Assembly: GCA_030141605.1 (NCBI GenBank)
Contig: JAQGDQ010000350.1
Coordinates: 42,098 to 104,097 of the forward strand
Length of the DNA: 62,000 nt
Direction: 5' to 3'
Source of the DNA: Tubiluchus corallicola
Lineage: Eukaryota > Priapulida > Priapulimorpha > Priapulimorphida > Tubiluchidae
The notes below the pieces were generated by a model. That model saw only the letters and a program-made list of their open reading frames with translations. It did not search any database and had not been told where the DNA came from. The translations under genes were made by a program, and so were the position numbers. Every line of letters begins with the position of its first letter. The first letter of the stretch is position 1. Shown here piece after piece: positions 12,701 to 27,700 of the stretch.

Positions 12701-15700
12701 CGTGATGCTCCACGGTGAAAGAGGTGACTCTCCCATTTTCAGACTCTTCGAGAAGATCCAGAACTTTGCACAGGGAAGGTAAAATTAGCTTTGTACGTCG
12801 TAGTGCAAGCACTTGTAAAAATGAATTCATGAAAGCCAAAATTGTCTGCAAAGTTTCTCACTTGGTTTCTTAGGCACAATAATTGAATAAAATGCCATTA
12901 AAATTTTGAACTGCAATTGCTTTAACAAATAGTTAATTTCTATAACCTTTTAACCCTTTCAGTCCCAAATTATTTTTTTAATAAGAAAAAAATGGCTTGG
13001 TACTTTTGTTCAGTATGTCCATCTTGTTTACACATAATAATTATTTTTTCTACCTGTGCCCATGTGCTAAATATAGCCTGTATCCCACGGGATACATTGG
13101 GATTCAATGGAAGCATAAAATGCGCTTCATTTTGGAACTGCTGATAATTTTTTAAAGTATTTAAGAGATTTAGTATGCATGCTATGCTGATCTGTACAAA
13201 GTCGTCTCTAAAGTACTGTACCTTGCACAGTTTTTTATGCTATGTAGATTTTCTAGTTTGCCATTTTATCACAATTTTTAGTCTATTGTTATTGGCTTAA
13301 ATCAAAATAACTATTAACAGATCAAATGACTGTCAGTTTTAAAATTTTATTAATTTTAAAGGCAGAAAATATTCTCGTATCCCACGGGATACAACGGGTA
13401 TGAAAGGGTTAAGCTATGCTTTTTTAATATTCTAAACAGAAGTTATATGCAAAAATTCAGAAACATAACATTAGGGATGGTAAAAATTTGGCGATATGAC
13501 ACCATAGTTTTTCTAACAAAACAATGACTATAATATATTTGTAGATAATACTCAAGCAATAAAAACAATACTGAAGTTAGACAATTTAAGCAACAGCAAA
13601 AAAGTATAATTAATAAATAAAATTGTTTAGCACTTCCATGCATACTTACATGGCTGCTAGTTATGAAACACAAGTTTGTTTCTCATAATGATGTAAAACT
13701 AAGTAAGCTAATGACAGACAAACATATTACTAATATTTATCTTTGTGAGCTGCACATCTTCAGAAAAGTGTCACTAAGAATACAGTACAGGGTGTTTGAG
13801 ATCCCTGCATCAGTACCAACGTGTGTAAAGGATCTATATACTTTGTCAGTGTGATTCAGAATGAAGATTGCCCTTATTGCCAGGCGAAAATGTTTCGGCA
13901 TCTAACAAGCTGCTACTTTTAAATGATTATTTTTATCCATGTTTTGAGGAATTATTGTAAATAAATACAAAGTAAAAGTAAACAAAGTATAGTTTCATTT
14001 TACCTAACATTGTTGCTTAGTTACTGCAAAAGTCTGTGATGAATTAACAGCTTAAATGATCACAGATTATGAGCCTGAGACATCTGTGATTCTACGTTAC
14101 AGTCATTGTAATATTGTTAAATGCAAATGTCATCGAAAGAATTTGTTTATTTTCAGAGTGGACTGGTTTGACTTTAGTATCTTATCCGTGGGTCTCATAC
14201 ACAGTATTACCGTGTTCCACGACAATGGAGGGTTTAGTCCAAGTTGGTTATTAGAGAAGGTGACTGCTATTTACTCACAGTCTACTTGCAAATGAGAATT
14301 CCGGTTGAAAAGTAGTTTTATAAACTGCATTAAAGTTAGTGTTCAAAAACACCTCCTAAATAGAACAAGATCAATGGTATTTGGCTGGTGAAATTTCTAC
14401 AATTCTACAATTAGAATGTATTTTACATCATTAGGTTTATTTCCCAAGCTGAAATCTTACTTGATGGCCCTCCAAATTCTCTAAATATCCTTGCAAATAA
14501 GTTGGTGTCATTTGGACCCCATGATCAGAGATGGGTGAATATCACTTTCTCGTTTATCTGCAACGCAAAATCTCAATTTTACATATCCACATCCGAAAAA
14601 TTGTAGGCAACAAATTAACTAGCTTTGCTCTACCTGCCCTATTGTTAAAAACTGTTTTTTTGTATGAAGCTAGGAGTTACAATCACAAATCACTAGCCAG
14701 ACCCCAATTTTGCTTGTAAACTTTTAACAACAACTCACACAGCACGATGTACATAGTACGTCACTCAACCATATCATGCCCATCATCAACACACAACAAA
14801 CCATGATAGGCTGGAGTAAAAATGATAATATTTGTAATTATGAGCAATGATTTGCATCTGGGAACTTACAGAAGCAACAGGTGATGAAAACATCTTCAAA
14901 TAAACTAGTGATGAAAGACATTTAGTGTGGCAACAAGCCTTTTAATGCACAAGGGAATGTTTAATGAACTGAAATTGTGTAAACTGTTTGTGCAAACAAT
15001 TGAAAATTTATTGTACAAAAGTGGATTTTTGACGCTATAATTTTGAGTAAAATCCGCGATTTTGCGCCATAAAAATCCACAGAGCGCATATCCGTACATA
15101 ATTCACTATCCACAATCCACTTATCCATAGAATTATTGCGGATTCTGCAACCACATGACTGTAAATTCACTATCCGCCCATCTCCTCTCATAATATGTTG
15201 CATAAGTTCTGTACACTGCAGGCTTATATCCCGTGGTCTTTTTATTTTGCTCCTGGGTGTAGCAGGACAGGTGACGTATTTACCATCAATGACAATCCTC
15301 TCAGATGATATACTGCACCAACAGAAGTGCCTTAGCCCGGTTCAGATCCATTACATTTTCTTTCAGTAAAGTAATAGCTTGTGTGGTGAAGCAAATAAAG
15401 TTGTTCGAAAGGAATTCTTTTGACAATTCATTTGCGAACCATGCCCAGACTTGCTGAGCTTTGGTAGCTAAGCTGAGTATTTCAGAGTTTCCATGAAAAA
15501 AATATTCAGTTATTTGCTGGCTGATAAATTTCTTTAGTTCCACTTTAGTTTCAGTGTTGATTAGTCCAGTTTCTGGTGTACCACTGCTCTTGGTGTACCA
15601 GCATTCTTGGTGTAACACTGCTCTTGGTGTACCAGCATTCTTGCTGTAACACTGCTCTTGGTGTACCAGCATTCTTGGTGTAACACTGCTCTTGGTGTAC

Positions 15701-18700
15701 CAGCATTCTTGGTGTATCACTGCTCTTGGTGTAACACTGCTCTTGGTGTACCACTGCTCTTGGTGTACCAGCATTCTTGGTGTATCACTGCTCTTGGTGT
15801 ACCACTGCTCTTGGGGTAACACTGCTCTTGGTGTACCAGCATTCTTTGGTGTATCACTGCTCTTGGTGTACCACTGCTCTTGGTGTAACACTGCTCTTGG
15901 TGTACCAGCATTCTTGGTGTAACACTGCTCTTGGTGTACCAGCATTCTTGGTGTATCACTGCTCTTGGTGTACCACTGCTCTTGGTGTAACACTGCTCTT
16001 GGTGTACCATTGCTCTTGGTGTACTACTGCACTTGGTGTACCACTTCGCTTGGTGTACCATTGCCCTTGGTGTACCATTTCTCATGGTTCACCACTGCTT
16101 TTAATGTACCACTTCTCTTGGTGTGCCTGTGCTCTTTGTGTCCCAGCTGTCTTTTTAGTGGATTCGTTTATATTTCCTCTTCTGCATCTCCATACCTGTT
16201 GACAAAGTTCAATGAAGGAGTACTAATTTCCCTTTAATATGCAAATTTCTATTTTGTGGAAACATCAGTGCTTTATCTACATCAGATAATTGTCTTGCTT
16301 AAACGTCTTGTTTTTGTGTGCCGTAGATACTTATAGTTGATGGTTATCTTGAAATGATCTGCGCATGTGGACAGTGGTTGGAAGGAGTACCTCCGCTAAA
16401 TGTGAAGACGTTCCCGTGTGTGCTCCATCAGAATAATACTCCACCTGGTAAGCTATGATAATCGTTTTTGTTTTAACCAATATAGTGCACATCAGCGTTT
16501 GTGTGTGTGTGTGTGTGTGTGTGCATGTGTGTGTGTGTGTGTGCATGTGTCCATGCGTGTGTGCATGTGTGTGTGTGTGTGTGCATGAGCGTGCATTTGC
16601 GTGTGCGTGTGCTTGCATGTGCGTGCATGTGTGTGCATGTGCGTGTGTGTGTGTGTGTGCATGCGTGCGTGTGTGCGTGCGTGTGCGAATGAGTGTCTGT
16701 GTGGGTGTGGGTGTGGGTGTGGTGTGTGTGCGTGCATGTGTGTATATGTATGTTACCTCCAGGGTGGGAGGCGAGCACACTACCATTGAGCTGCTTCACC
16801 CTGTGTAGTGGTGCTTCAGTTGTTAATGTTACCATCAGGCTGCTAATGAAAGACCTCAGGCTGCAAATATTCACTATGTCTAGAAAACTAATGTTATTAT
16901 GTTCACGCTATTTGCAGCTTTTTCATTGCAATACATTGTTAGTGCTTTGGCTCGGGTCTTATGTGATAAAGCTTTTTTTTCATTAAAGTGAATGTTAGTG
17001 TGACATCGGTAAAGGAAAACACGATGATTTATCATATCAAATCCCATTTTGAAGTAAAGGAAAACGTATACATCTCAACATCATTAATACTGCAAAACTA
17101 TTAATGGTAATTAAATAATAGATTGTTTTGACCTACAGTTCAAGGTTGCATCAAGGTCTCCGTTAAGTTGGAATTAACAACACAGTATGTAGTTTTATTC
17201 TGGTTGCAAAAGTAAAAATTTACTGTAACTATACTTAGCAGTACATAAGATTATGTACCCCAGTACTGTAACTATACTTAGCAGTACATAAGATTATGTA
17301 CCCCAGTACTGTAACTATACTTAGCAGTACATAAGATTATGTACCCCAGTACTGTAACAATACTTAGCAATACATAAGATTATGTACCCCAGTACTGTAA
17401 CTATACTTAGCAGTATATAAGATTATGTACCACAGTACTGTAACTATACTTAGCAGTACATAAGATTATGTACCCCAGTACTGTAACTATACTTAGCAGT
17501 ACATAAGATTATGTACCCCAGTACTGTAACAATACTTAGCAGTACATAAGATTATGTACCCCAGTACTGTAACTATACTTAGCAGTATATAAGATTATGT
17601 ACCACAGTACTGTAACAATACTTAGCAGTACATAAGATTATGTACCCCAGTACTGTAACTATACTTAGCAGTACATAAGATTATGTACCCCAGTACTGTA
17701 TCTATACGTAGCAGTACATAAGATTATGTACCACAGTACTGTAACTATACTTAGCAGTACATAAGATTATGTACCCCAGTACTGTAACTATACTTAGCAG
17801 TACATAAGATTATGTACCCCAGTACTGTATCTATACGTAGCAGTACATAAGATTATGTACCACAGTACTGTAACTATACTTAGCAGTATATAAGATTATG
17901 TACCACAGTACTGTAACTATACTTAGCAGTACATAAGATTATGTACCCCAGTACTGTAACTATACTTAGCAGTATATAAGATTATGTACCCCAGTACTGT
18001 AACAATACTTAGCAGTACATAAGATTATGTACCCCAGTACTGTAACAATACTTAGCAGTACATAAGATTATGTACCACAGTACTGTAACTATACTTAGCA
18101 GTACATAAGATTATGTAGCCCAGTACTGTAACAATACTTAGCAGTACATAAGATTATGTACCCCAGTACTGTAACAATACTTAGCAGTACATAAGATTAT
18201 GTACCCCAGTACTGTAACAATACTTAGCAGTACATAAGATTATGTACCCCAGTACTGTAACTATACTTAGCAGTACATAAGATTATGTACCCCAGTACTG
18301 TATCTATACTTAGCAGTACATAAGATTATGTACCCCAGTACTGTAACTATACTTAGCAGTACATAAGATTATGTACCCCAGTACTGTACCTATACGTAGC
18401 AGTACATAAGATTATGTACCACAGTACTGTAACTATACTTAGCAGTACATAAGATTATGTACCCCAGTACTGTAACTATACTTAGCAGTATATAAGATTA
18501 TGTACCCCAGTACTGTATCTATACGTAGCAGTACATAAGATTATGTACCACAGTACTGTAACTATACTTAGCAGTATATAAGATTATGTACCACAGTACT
18601 GTAACTATACTTAGCAGTACATAAGATTATGTACCCCAGTACTGTAACTATACTTAGCAGTATATAAGATTATGTACCCCAGTACTGTAACAATACTTAG

Positions 18701-21700
18701 CAGTACATAAGATTATGTACCCCAGTACTGTAACAATACTTAGCAGTACATAAGATTATGTACCACAGTACTGTAACTATACTTAGCAGTACATAAGATT
18801 ATGTACCCCAGTACTGTAACTATACTTAGCAGTACATAAGATTATGTAGCCCAGTACTGTAACAATACTTAGCAGTACATAAGATTATGTACCCCAGTAC
18901 TGTAACAATACTTAGCAGTACATAAGATTATGTACCCCAGTACTGTAACTATACTTAGCAGTACATAAGATTATGTACCCCAGTACTGTAACAATACTTA
19001 GCAGTACATAAGATTATGTACCACAGTACTGTAACAATACTTAGCAGTATATAAGATTATGTACCCCAGTACTGTAACTATACTTAGCAGTACATAAGAT
19101 TATGTACCCCAGTACTGTAACTATACTTAGCAGTACATAAGATTATGTACCCCAGTACTGTAACTATACTTAGCAGTACATAAGATTATGTACCCCAGTA
19201 CTGTAACAATACTTAGCAGTACATAAGATTATGTACCACATTACTGTAACAATACTTAGCAGTATATAAGATTATGTACCCCAGTACTGTAACTATACTT
19301 AGCAGTACATAAGATTATGTACCCCAGTACTGTAACTATACTTAGCAGTACATAAGATTATGTACCACAGTACTGTAACAATACTTAGCAGTACATAAGA
19401 TTATGTACCACAGAAGAGTTGTTTAAACCTACTGTATTCCTGCTACATGTTTCTTTTGTGAACAGTAAATCATTTCAAACTTTTTTATTTCTCCCATGAC
19501 ACTTCATTCAGCATAAATGATCTAGGCTTGTCCTGAACCATGAACTTTGATAACCAGTATCTTATAGTTGTGCAAAACAGCTGTAAAATTCATTAATTAT
19601 CTCTTAATTAGCACTTAATTATCTCTCCATTTCATTTGTCTTAAAGCCTTGAACGCTTCTTGTTATGAAAAATGTTAATCTTTCTTGTTAATCTTTCAAT
19701 GACGTTTAACTTAACGTAGTTTCGGATATTTTTATGCTTATTTGCTTGTAGCGCCGGCTGTCATCAACGAAGTGAACTTTACTCTTGGTTTCTTCATGAC
19801 AAAGTGTCTTTACTGGAATGAGACGACAGAAGAATGGGTAGATAAAGGCTGTAGGGTAAAAATTCTTCAGTTGTTTTTCTCTTTCGTAACTTATTCACTT
19901 CCTCTCATTTTAGTTTTAAGCTTTGGCATCAGTTAAACACAGACATAGACATTCTTATTTATCTCCTCATTCACACCAGAATACAAATATACTATAATTG
20001 TTATAATTATTAATTAATTAGGATGAATTATGCATAATGGGAAGTGTTACCGGGTGCAGAGGAAATGTTAGCCAAAGGAAAGCTTGTCATCAAGTCAGCT
20101 AGTCTTACACAGCTTTATACAGAAAAAGTTTATAAATGGTGTGAAATAAATGCACGTCAAAATTTCATTGTTCTAGTTGTACATATTTTTTATTGAAGCA
20201 TTTTTTTTGAGTATTACATACTACTGGATTCGAACCACAGACTAATTCATTCATAATCCATCACATTTAATTGAAGTTTATCATACTTTTTTAATAGAAG
20301 AAAGTGAAAATTTTGTATTTTGGTGAAAATTTGATGGTAGAACGTCTTCAGAAAAATAATTCTAGTAATTTTTAGCACTTAAATGGTTCAAAAATGTAGA
20401 GATTTCATTCCTAATGCCATTTCATGATGTTCAACTTTTACTGAAAGTGAATAAGAGTCATAGGTTTAAATGCTACAGTGTATAGAGAAGGATGGCTAAA
20501 CTCATACAGAAAGTGAAGCAATCATTGCTGCCATGGTTCATAATGTGTCATAATGTAAATTCCATGGTTTGCTGTAAGGCAAGCAATGGCTACCATGTTC
20601 TAATACAAAACTGCATTTACTTGATAGGCAGAAACAGTCATTGACTGACAAACTTTTGAAGGTTTGAAGTAGTCATTGATATGAAGTCTAGCAATTTCTC
20701 TCTGTGCAGTTGCGGTGTGACAATCTATGAATAGGTTTTACTTGTGGTGCCATCTATTGCTTGAACATCCAACTAAACTTTTTGCTCGCCTCTCTGTATT
20801 TGCAGGTTGGACCGCTCACAACGGAAAAGAGGTTACATTGCAAGTGTGACCACATGAGTACATTTGGTGGGAGCATCCTCGTAGCTCCGAACAAAATCAT
20901 GCCCTTCAAAGAGGCCGTTCTTTTCCTGCAATTTTTCGACAATCCAATCACCATCATCATCGTGGTTTTTGTTTGGATCATCTATTTGTTTGTCATTCTG
21001 TATGTGAGATCAAAAGATAAAGCGGATTTTTTACAGGTTTGTAAAATAATTTCTAGCTAAAAGGAATGGACAAAAAACAGTTCAAAGGTGTGTGCATGTC
21101 TGACAAAATATTAACCCTTTTGCCACGTTGTTCCCTTTTAACTGGACCATATTGACTTTTGCACATTTGACAATAACTTCGTGTTTTGTGTTACTAAAAC
21201 AATACTAAAATCTTGTAAATAAACAAATAAATGTTATTAAGTACTAATATTACATATTAATTTTATTTCTACACATCCACACACATGTGAACACACATGC
21301 ACTCACGCACACAGACGCACGCACACACACACACACACGCATTTTATAAGTATGCAGAACGATCAACTAAATGTGCATTTTATCAATGATGTACAAGTGA
21401 TTTTGCGTGAGAACATAACATACAGTACAGTATTGTGGAATGCACCTGGTTTAAGGCTAAGCCTGTCCCTTGCATGAAAAACATAGGCGGCAGTGAGCCA
21501 CCTTCCGTAGTGGAAGGGTTAATAAAAAAATGTCACTGTTTCCAGTTTGCTGCATTAAGTACAATCTAGTGTGAACATTATGCTTGCCTTTCTTGCCCAG
21601 ATTCATCATTCAGTGGCAGAGTACATTTGATCTACATAGTTGTGAATCTGTGAATAATAGTCCTGTACGCTAAGACTTTACCTGCCAAGGTAGCTTGGAT

Positions 21701-24700
21701 ACATTCAAATGTACGCTAAGACTTTACCTGCCAAGGTAGTTTGGATACATTCAAATGTACGCTAAGGCTTTACCTGCCAAGGTAGCTTGGATACATTCAA
21801 ATGTACGCTAAGGCTTTACCTGCCAAGGTAGTTTGGATACATTCAAATGTGCGCTAAGACTTTACCTGCCAAGGTAGTTTGGATACATTCAAATGTATGC
21901 TAAGACTTTACCTGCCAAGGTAGTTTGGATACATCCAAATGTACACTAAGGCTTTACCTGCCAAGGTAGTTTGAATACATTCAATTGTGCACTAAGACTT
22001 TACCTGCCAAGGTAGTTTGGATACATTCAAATGTATGCTAAGACTTTACCTGCCAAGGTAGTTTGGATACATCCAAATGTACGCTAAGGCTTTACCTGCC
22101 AAGGTAGTTTGGATACATTCAAATGTACGCTAAGACTTTACCTGCCAAGGTAGTTTGGATACATTCAAATGTACGCTAAGACTTTACCTGCCAAGGTAGT
22201 TTGGATACATTCAAATGTGCGCTAAGACTTTACCTGCCAAGGTAGCTTGGATACATTCAAATGTACGCTTTGGATACATTCAAATGTACGCTCAGACTTT
22301 ACCTGCCAAGGTAGTTTGGATACATTCAAATGTACATTAAGACTTTACCTGCCAAGGTAGCTTGGATACATTCAAATGTAGAATAAATTTTTTTCTACAT
22401 TCACTTACTTACATGATGCAGTCATATAAAAGCACTATTTTCATTTAAAACGTAAAACACAATAATTATTATAACATCGTTGTTTTGGAGACGCACGATG
22501 CGGCCATGTTTTTCCACTCCTAACTCTCGGCCAGGGTTGCCATTTTGTATGCTGCTAATTGTATTGGAGGCTAAAAAGTATGGAATTTTCTGCCAAATCG
22601 GTGCATTAATGGATGGGTAGTGTTGCCGCTTTTACCATAATCATCAGAACATACTTGCATTCATATTGCAAAAAGAGACTATACAATAATCGTTAATTAT
22701 ATGATAATTTAGCAATGTGCAACTAAAAAACAAAGAGTGAACAAATGTACAAACGTTATTGCTAACCAGTGGAAATAAATAAACTTTGATTTCAACTGAT
22801 TTTAAATATCCCACAATTCAGTTTTAAACGGTCACAAAGCTTTAAAAAAAATTTTCCTCCCATCGTACTGACATCTTTTAAGCCCATTGGGGAGACAGAA
22901 ATATTTTTTTGTTGTTTGGCTTCAGCCTTGTGGCCTGTAGTTTTTAATTTTGCTGCTACTGCATTTGAAAAAAGTCCAAGTGGAAAAAACTCAAGTTGTT
23001 GTAGCTGTTGCTGTTACTGTTGCTGTTTTGTTGCTTTTACTGTTGTTGTTACGGTGATTAACATGTTTGTCAATCACAAGGTGGTAATGAATAGATAGTA
23101 ATTGTGCTTTGTTGTTGTTGTTTTTGTTTACAGGTTGGTGTTACGTTTCTAGAAGACAACAACCCAAATGACCAGCATGCTTATCTTATCATTACTTACA
23201 CGGGTATCAGGCAAGGTGCTGGAACTACGTCCAATGTGTTTATTATCCTGAATGGTGAGTTTGTGTAAGTCATCTAAATAGGCTATGCAATAGTTTAGCA
23301 ACACTTGGCACGGTTTGTAAATAAATAGGAGACCAAAGTAAATTTCTAAGTGTTTTTATCTCCATACTGCCTCTGTGCATTGCTTGCATCGATGGAAGAC
23401 GTGTACATGGGTACTGAACTGCTGTTAGTCCAGTGATTCCCCTTAGATGATTATTCTTAACATTGAGCTAGATTCCAGTCTAGCCGCTGTCTCAGCTATG
23501 ATTAGTAAGTAGGCACTGTTGTTGAATGCTGGTATCAGCTTGCATAGGCCAAACATTTTGTAATAAGTACCGTGGCGACCATTTCTAGCCGTATCTAGTT
23601 TACGTTTGTGGAAGGTTAATGTTTTAGCAAATTTAAAAAAAATATATTTAATTCAATAGATTTTAAACTGTCCCATTCTTCAGACTGACAAAACGTCATA
23701 GCTTGGGAATCGAACCAATGACTTTCTACGACTCTGTTATTCATATATGCTAGATAAGTTGTAATGTACTTATATAATCTGTTCAAATAACTACGTAAAC
23801 AGCTGTACCACCGTTTACTGAGGCTTCCATCTCCCACCTGTCTGGCAATCCACACTCTTGACCTAATTTGCCAAACAGCTAACTGGTATAACATTTGCCG
23901 GTTATCAGAACTACACACCACCAGTATTTAAAAGACTAAACTTTCTAAACATTTATGACATTAACAAGTTCCAAACTGCTATTTTCATGTACAGTTTCAC
24001 TCATACAAATTATTGCCACACTTATTTATTGATTATTTTTTGTTTGAATGCTGAAATGCATAATTATAATACATCATATAGTCTTAACTATGACCAGGGC
24101 CTATTTCAAGGGGGGAAGTGGGGATACGTCCCCGGGGCCTCACCCTCCAGGGGGGCCTCGCGCCGAGGTAACATTATTTTTTTTACTTTATGCGAACATA
24201 CTGTATAACTCCATATTTTCTCTTCGAAAATGCTTCTCCGGCGTTCTAGCAGTTCAAAAATTTGTTCAAAAAGCGTTTCAATCCCCGAGGAGGCCTGGCA
24301 CACCCCACTTCCCCGGGCCTCGCTTAGGCTGAAATAGGTCCTGACTATGACTACACAAATGTAAGAAAAATTTCTATTACATACAATGGCTCTTACTTAT
24401 TAAATTCATTTGCTCCAGCTATAAAAATGCCAACTCGCTGTTCATGTTCAAAAAAGTATGTAAAGTACACTTACTTGAAACATATAACTGATCACTCAAT
24501 CATAATTTGTTGTTGTTTTTCATTTTCAACAGCTTCCCCTCTAGTACAATAATATTAGTTCCCACCTGTATATATATATATATATATATATCTATAGTGC
24601 ACACCTCCATATAGTCTAATCAAGTGTTGCCTCCTCCACAAATGCTTAGCAAATGTGTTAAAGCATTTATCATTTTTCTGGACCGTACATCTGTTTACAT

Positions 24701-27700
24701 CGTAACTATGAAATACTACCAACTCCCACTGTAACTCACACTAATTATTAGTAATTATTTCCCTTGCTACTAATTCTAGTGACCTCACATAAGCTGGCTT
24801 CTTAGGTCTCTAGTGCAGAATTCAACAATTGTATCTTAATTTTGTTCTACTAACAAAAATTCAATTTATAAATGTACTTGTGATGTATTAGCATTTGTTT
24901 ATTAATTAATAATTAGTAGTAATTAATAAATTAATTGAATTGAAAAATAATTTTTCTCATATCACCTGGTGCTATACAATAAGGTCAGAAACTGTCCTTA
25001 ACACAGATTTATAAACTGTCATTCCACCTGGAAGGTTCCGGGAAATTTTTTATTCATCTTTCTTGATTTATTTCTAGTTTAGAATCTTGCATAAAATTTG
25101 TTCACGACTGTTCTAGGGGAGTACGGGAGCAGTTTCCCTACTGTCCTCATTGACAGGTTTCGCCCATTCATGACGACCGGTTCAGTTGATTGGTTCATAA
25201 TGACCACTTGCTTCGCTCTGGGGGATCTAAAGAGCATCAAGGTGTGGCACGATAACCACGGACGTGACCCGTCGTGGTAAGTGACTCAGAAACATGCCGA
25301 AAATGTTTAAAAATATTTTTCAAATAGGAGAACTGCGTCGTGCAATATCTTTTGTTTGCATAAATTACACTGACTGGCTTCTTTCTGCAGCACATTGGTT
25401 TCGTTTCATGGTAAATATTGAATTTGTAATAGATACTTAATAATCTGTAATATCTGTAGTATACTAAAGTATCTGTAATACTTACGAGAAACAATAAGAT
25501 TGAACGGGGCAGAGTTGAAAAGAGTAAAGACCTTTAAGTATCTGGGTTCAATGATAGACGAGACTGCAGGAATGGAAAAGGAGGTGAATTTCAGGATTCA
25601 TTGTGGTTGGAATAACTGGCGAAAAGTCTCGGGTGTGATGTGATAAGAGTATTCCAGCGAGACTTAAAGGTGAAGTTCACAAAGCAGTGGTCAGACCCGC
25701 CCTAATATATGGGCGGGAAGTAGCACCTCTAAAGAAGACCGAAGAGAAGAAAATGGATGTGGCGGAGATGAGGATGTTGAGATGGATGGTGGGAGTAACA
25801 AGAAGGGATAAAATCAGGAATAGTAATATTAGAGGAACAGTGAAAGTAGTGGAAGCCTCGAAAAAGATACAAGAGGCAAGATTGCGATGGTATGGACACC
25901 TGAAAAGAAGAGTCGGGGAAAATAACGTGGGAAGGGAGGTCATGGAAATGGAAGTGCTGGGAAATAGAAGAAGAGGACGACCCAAGCTGAGATGGTTTGA
26001 ATGCATAAACTGAGACCTTAGAGAGAAGAACATAAATGAAGAGATGGTCAACAACAGGAATGCATGGAGAAGACTTATTCACAACGGCGACCCCACATAG
26101 GGAAAAGCTGGGAAGAAGAAGAAGAAGATTGAACACTTGATCTAATGAGTACTGCAGTAGCACGTGTGTTAGTGATATGAAAGTGCACTTTCTCATTTTC
26201 TTCTCAACCGCTAGGTGGTGTCGTCTTCCTCCATGCCATTAATGTTATTCATAGTCGCACAGTTTAGTTACAAAATGTGTAGTTTGCTAGGATGATGCAT
26301 TGCAAAACTATCACTTCTGATAGCAGGCTTTTTAATGTTCACTCAGAAAATTTTAAGACTGCACTTGCTTTTGACTTACATACATATTATGTAAAATACT
26401 ATTGCAGGATTATGTTATGGCGGGTGGTGGTTTGTGTGAGCTGTGTGAGTTGCTTGAGCTGGGTGAGTTGTGCGAGTTGCGTGAGCTGGGTGAGTTGTGT
26501 GAGTGGGGTGAGTTGCATGAGCTGGGTGAGTTGCATGAGCGGGTTAGGTTAGTTGCGTGAGCTGGGTGAGTTGCGTGAGGTGGATGAGTTGCATGAGCTG
26601 GGTGAGTTGTGTGAGCTGGGTGAGTTGTGTGAGGTGGGTGAGTTGCATGAGTTGGGTGAGTTGTGTGAGTGGGGTGAGCTGGGTGAGTTACATGAGCTGG
26701 GTGAGTTGTGTGAGTTACGTGTGCTGGGTGAGTTGCATGAGCAGCGTGAGTTGTGTGAGCTGGGTGAGTTGTGTGAGCTGCATGAGTCGTGTGAGCTGGG
26801 TGAGTTGTATGAGCTAGGTGAGTTGTGTGAGCTGGGTGAGTTGCATCAGCTGGGTGAGTTGTGTGAGCTGGGTGAGGTGGGTGAGTTGCATAAGTTGGGT
26901 GAGTTGTGTGAGTGGGGTGAGTTGTGTGAGTGGGGTGAGCTGGGTGAGTTGCTTGAGCTGGGTGAGTTGCATGTGTTGGGTGAGTTGCATGTGTTGGGTG
27001 AGTTGCATGAGCAGCATGAGTTGTGTGAGCTGGGTGAGTTGTATGAGCTGCGTGAGTCGTGTGAGCTGGGTGAGTTGTATGAGCTGGGTGAGTTGTGTGA
27101 GCTGGGTGAGTGGCATCAGCTGGGTGAGTCGTGTGAACTGGGTGAGTTGCATGAGCAGTGTGAGTTGTGTGAGCTGGGTGAGTTGTATGAGCTGCGTGTG
27201 TCGTGTGAGCTGGGTGAGTTGTATGAGCTGGGTGAGTTGTGTGAGCTGGGTGAGTCGTGTGAACTAGGTGAGTTGTGTGAGCTGTGTGAGTCGTGTGAGC
27301 TGGGTGAGTGCTTTCCATAGTGCTTTGCAATTATCAATCGTTGTTGAAAAATTCTCAAAGAGTTTAAGAGTTTTGAAATGACGCAAACTTCCTGAATTAC
27401 TTTACAGGTTTCTGCGAAAAATAATCGTAAGGGATTTAAACTCCGACAAATTTTGGGTGTTCATCTATGGTGATTGGTTGGCTGTTGATCTTGGACCAAA
27501 GACACTCTACTGTCATCTTTTCCCAGAAGATCCTGAAAACCTACAAGTATGTAAATGCTAGCAGTGGACTGTCAGTAGTTAAAAATATTTGCTAACAGAT
27601 GTCACTAGCATAATGTGATGTTAGAATAAGAGCTCAGGTTACTATCTATTATTGCTGCACGTGTTATCAGCATCATTGAAAAGAAGTCGACAACAAGTTG

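Noticed and set aside
15301-16202. Overlapping frames of 120-230 codons on both strands
   Set aside because: Produced by the stop-poor 17-bp array.
16331-16874. Frames rich in HTHT or CVCV
   Set aside because: TG/CA microsatellite translations. Only exon 11 (16327-16447) is real here.
26410-27330. Histidine/threonine-rich frame of about 306 codons on the - strand
   Set aside because: It lies entirely in the 18-bp array, and is open on the + strand as well.
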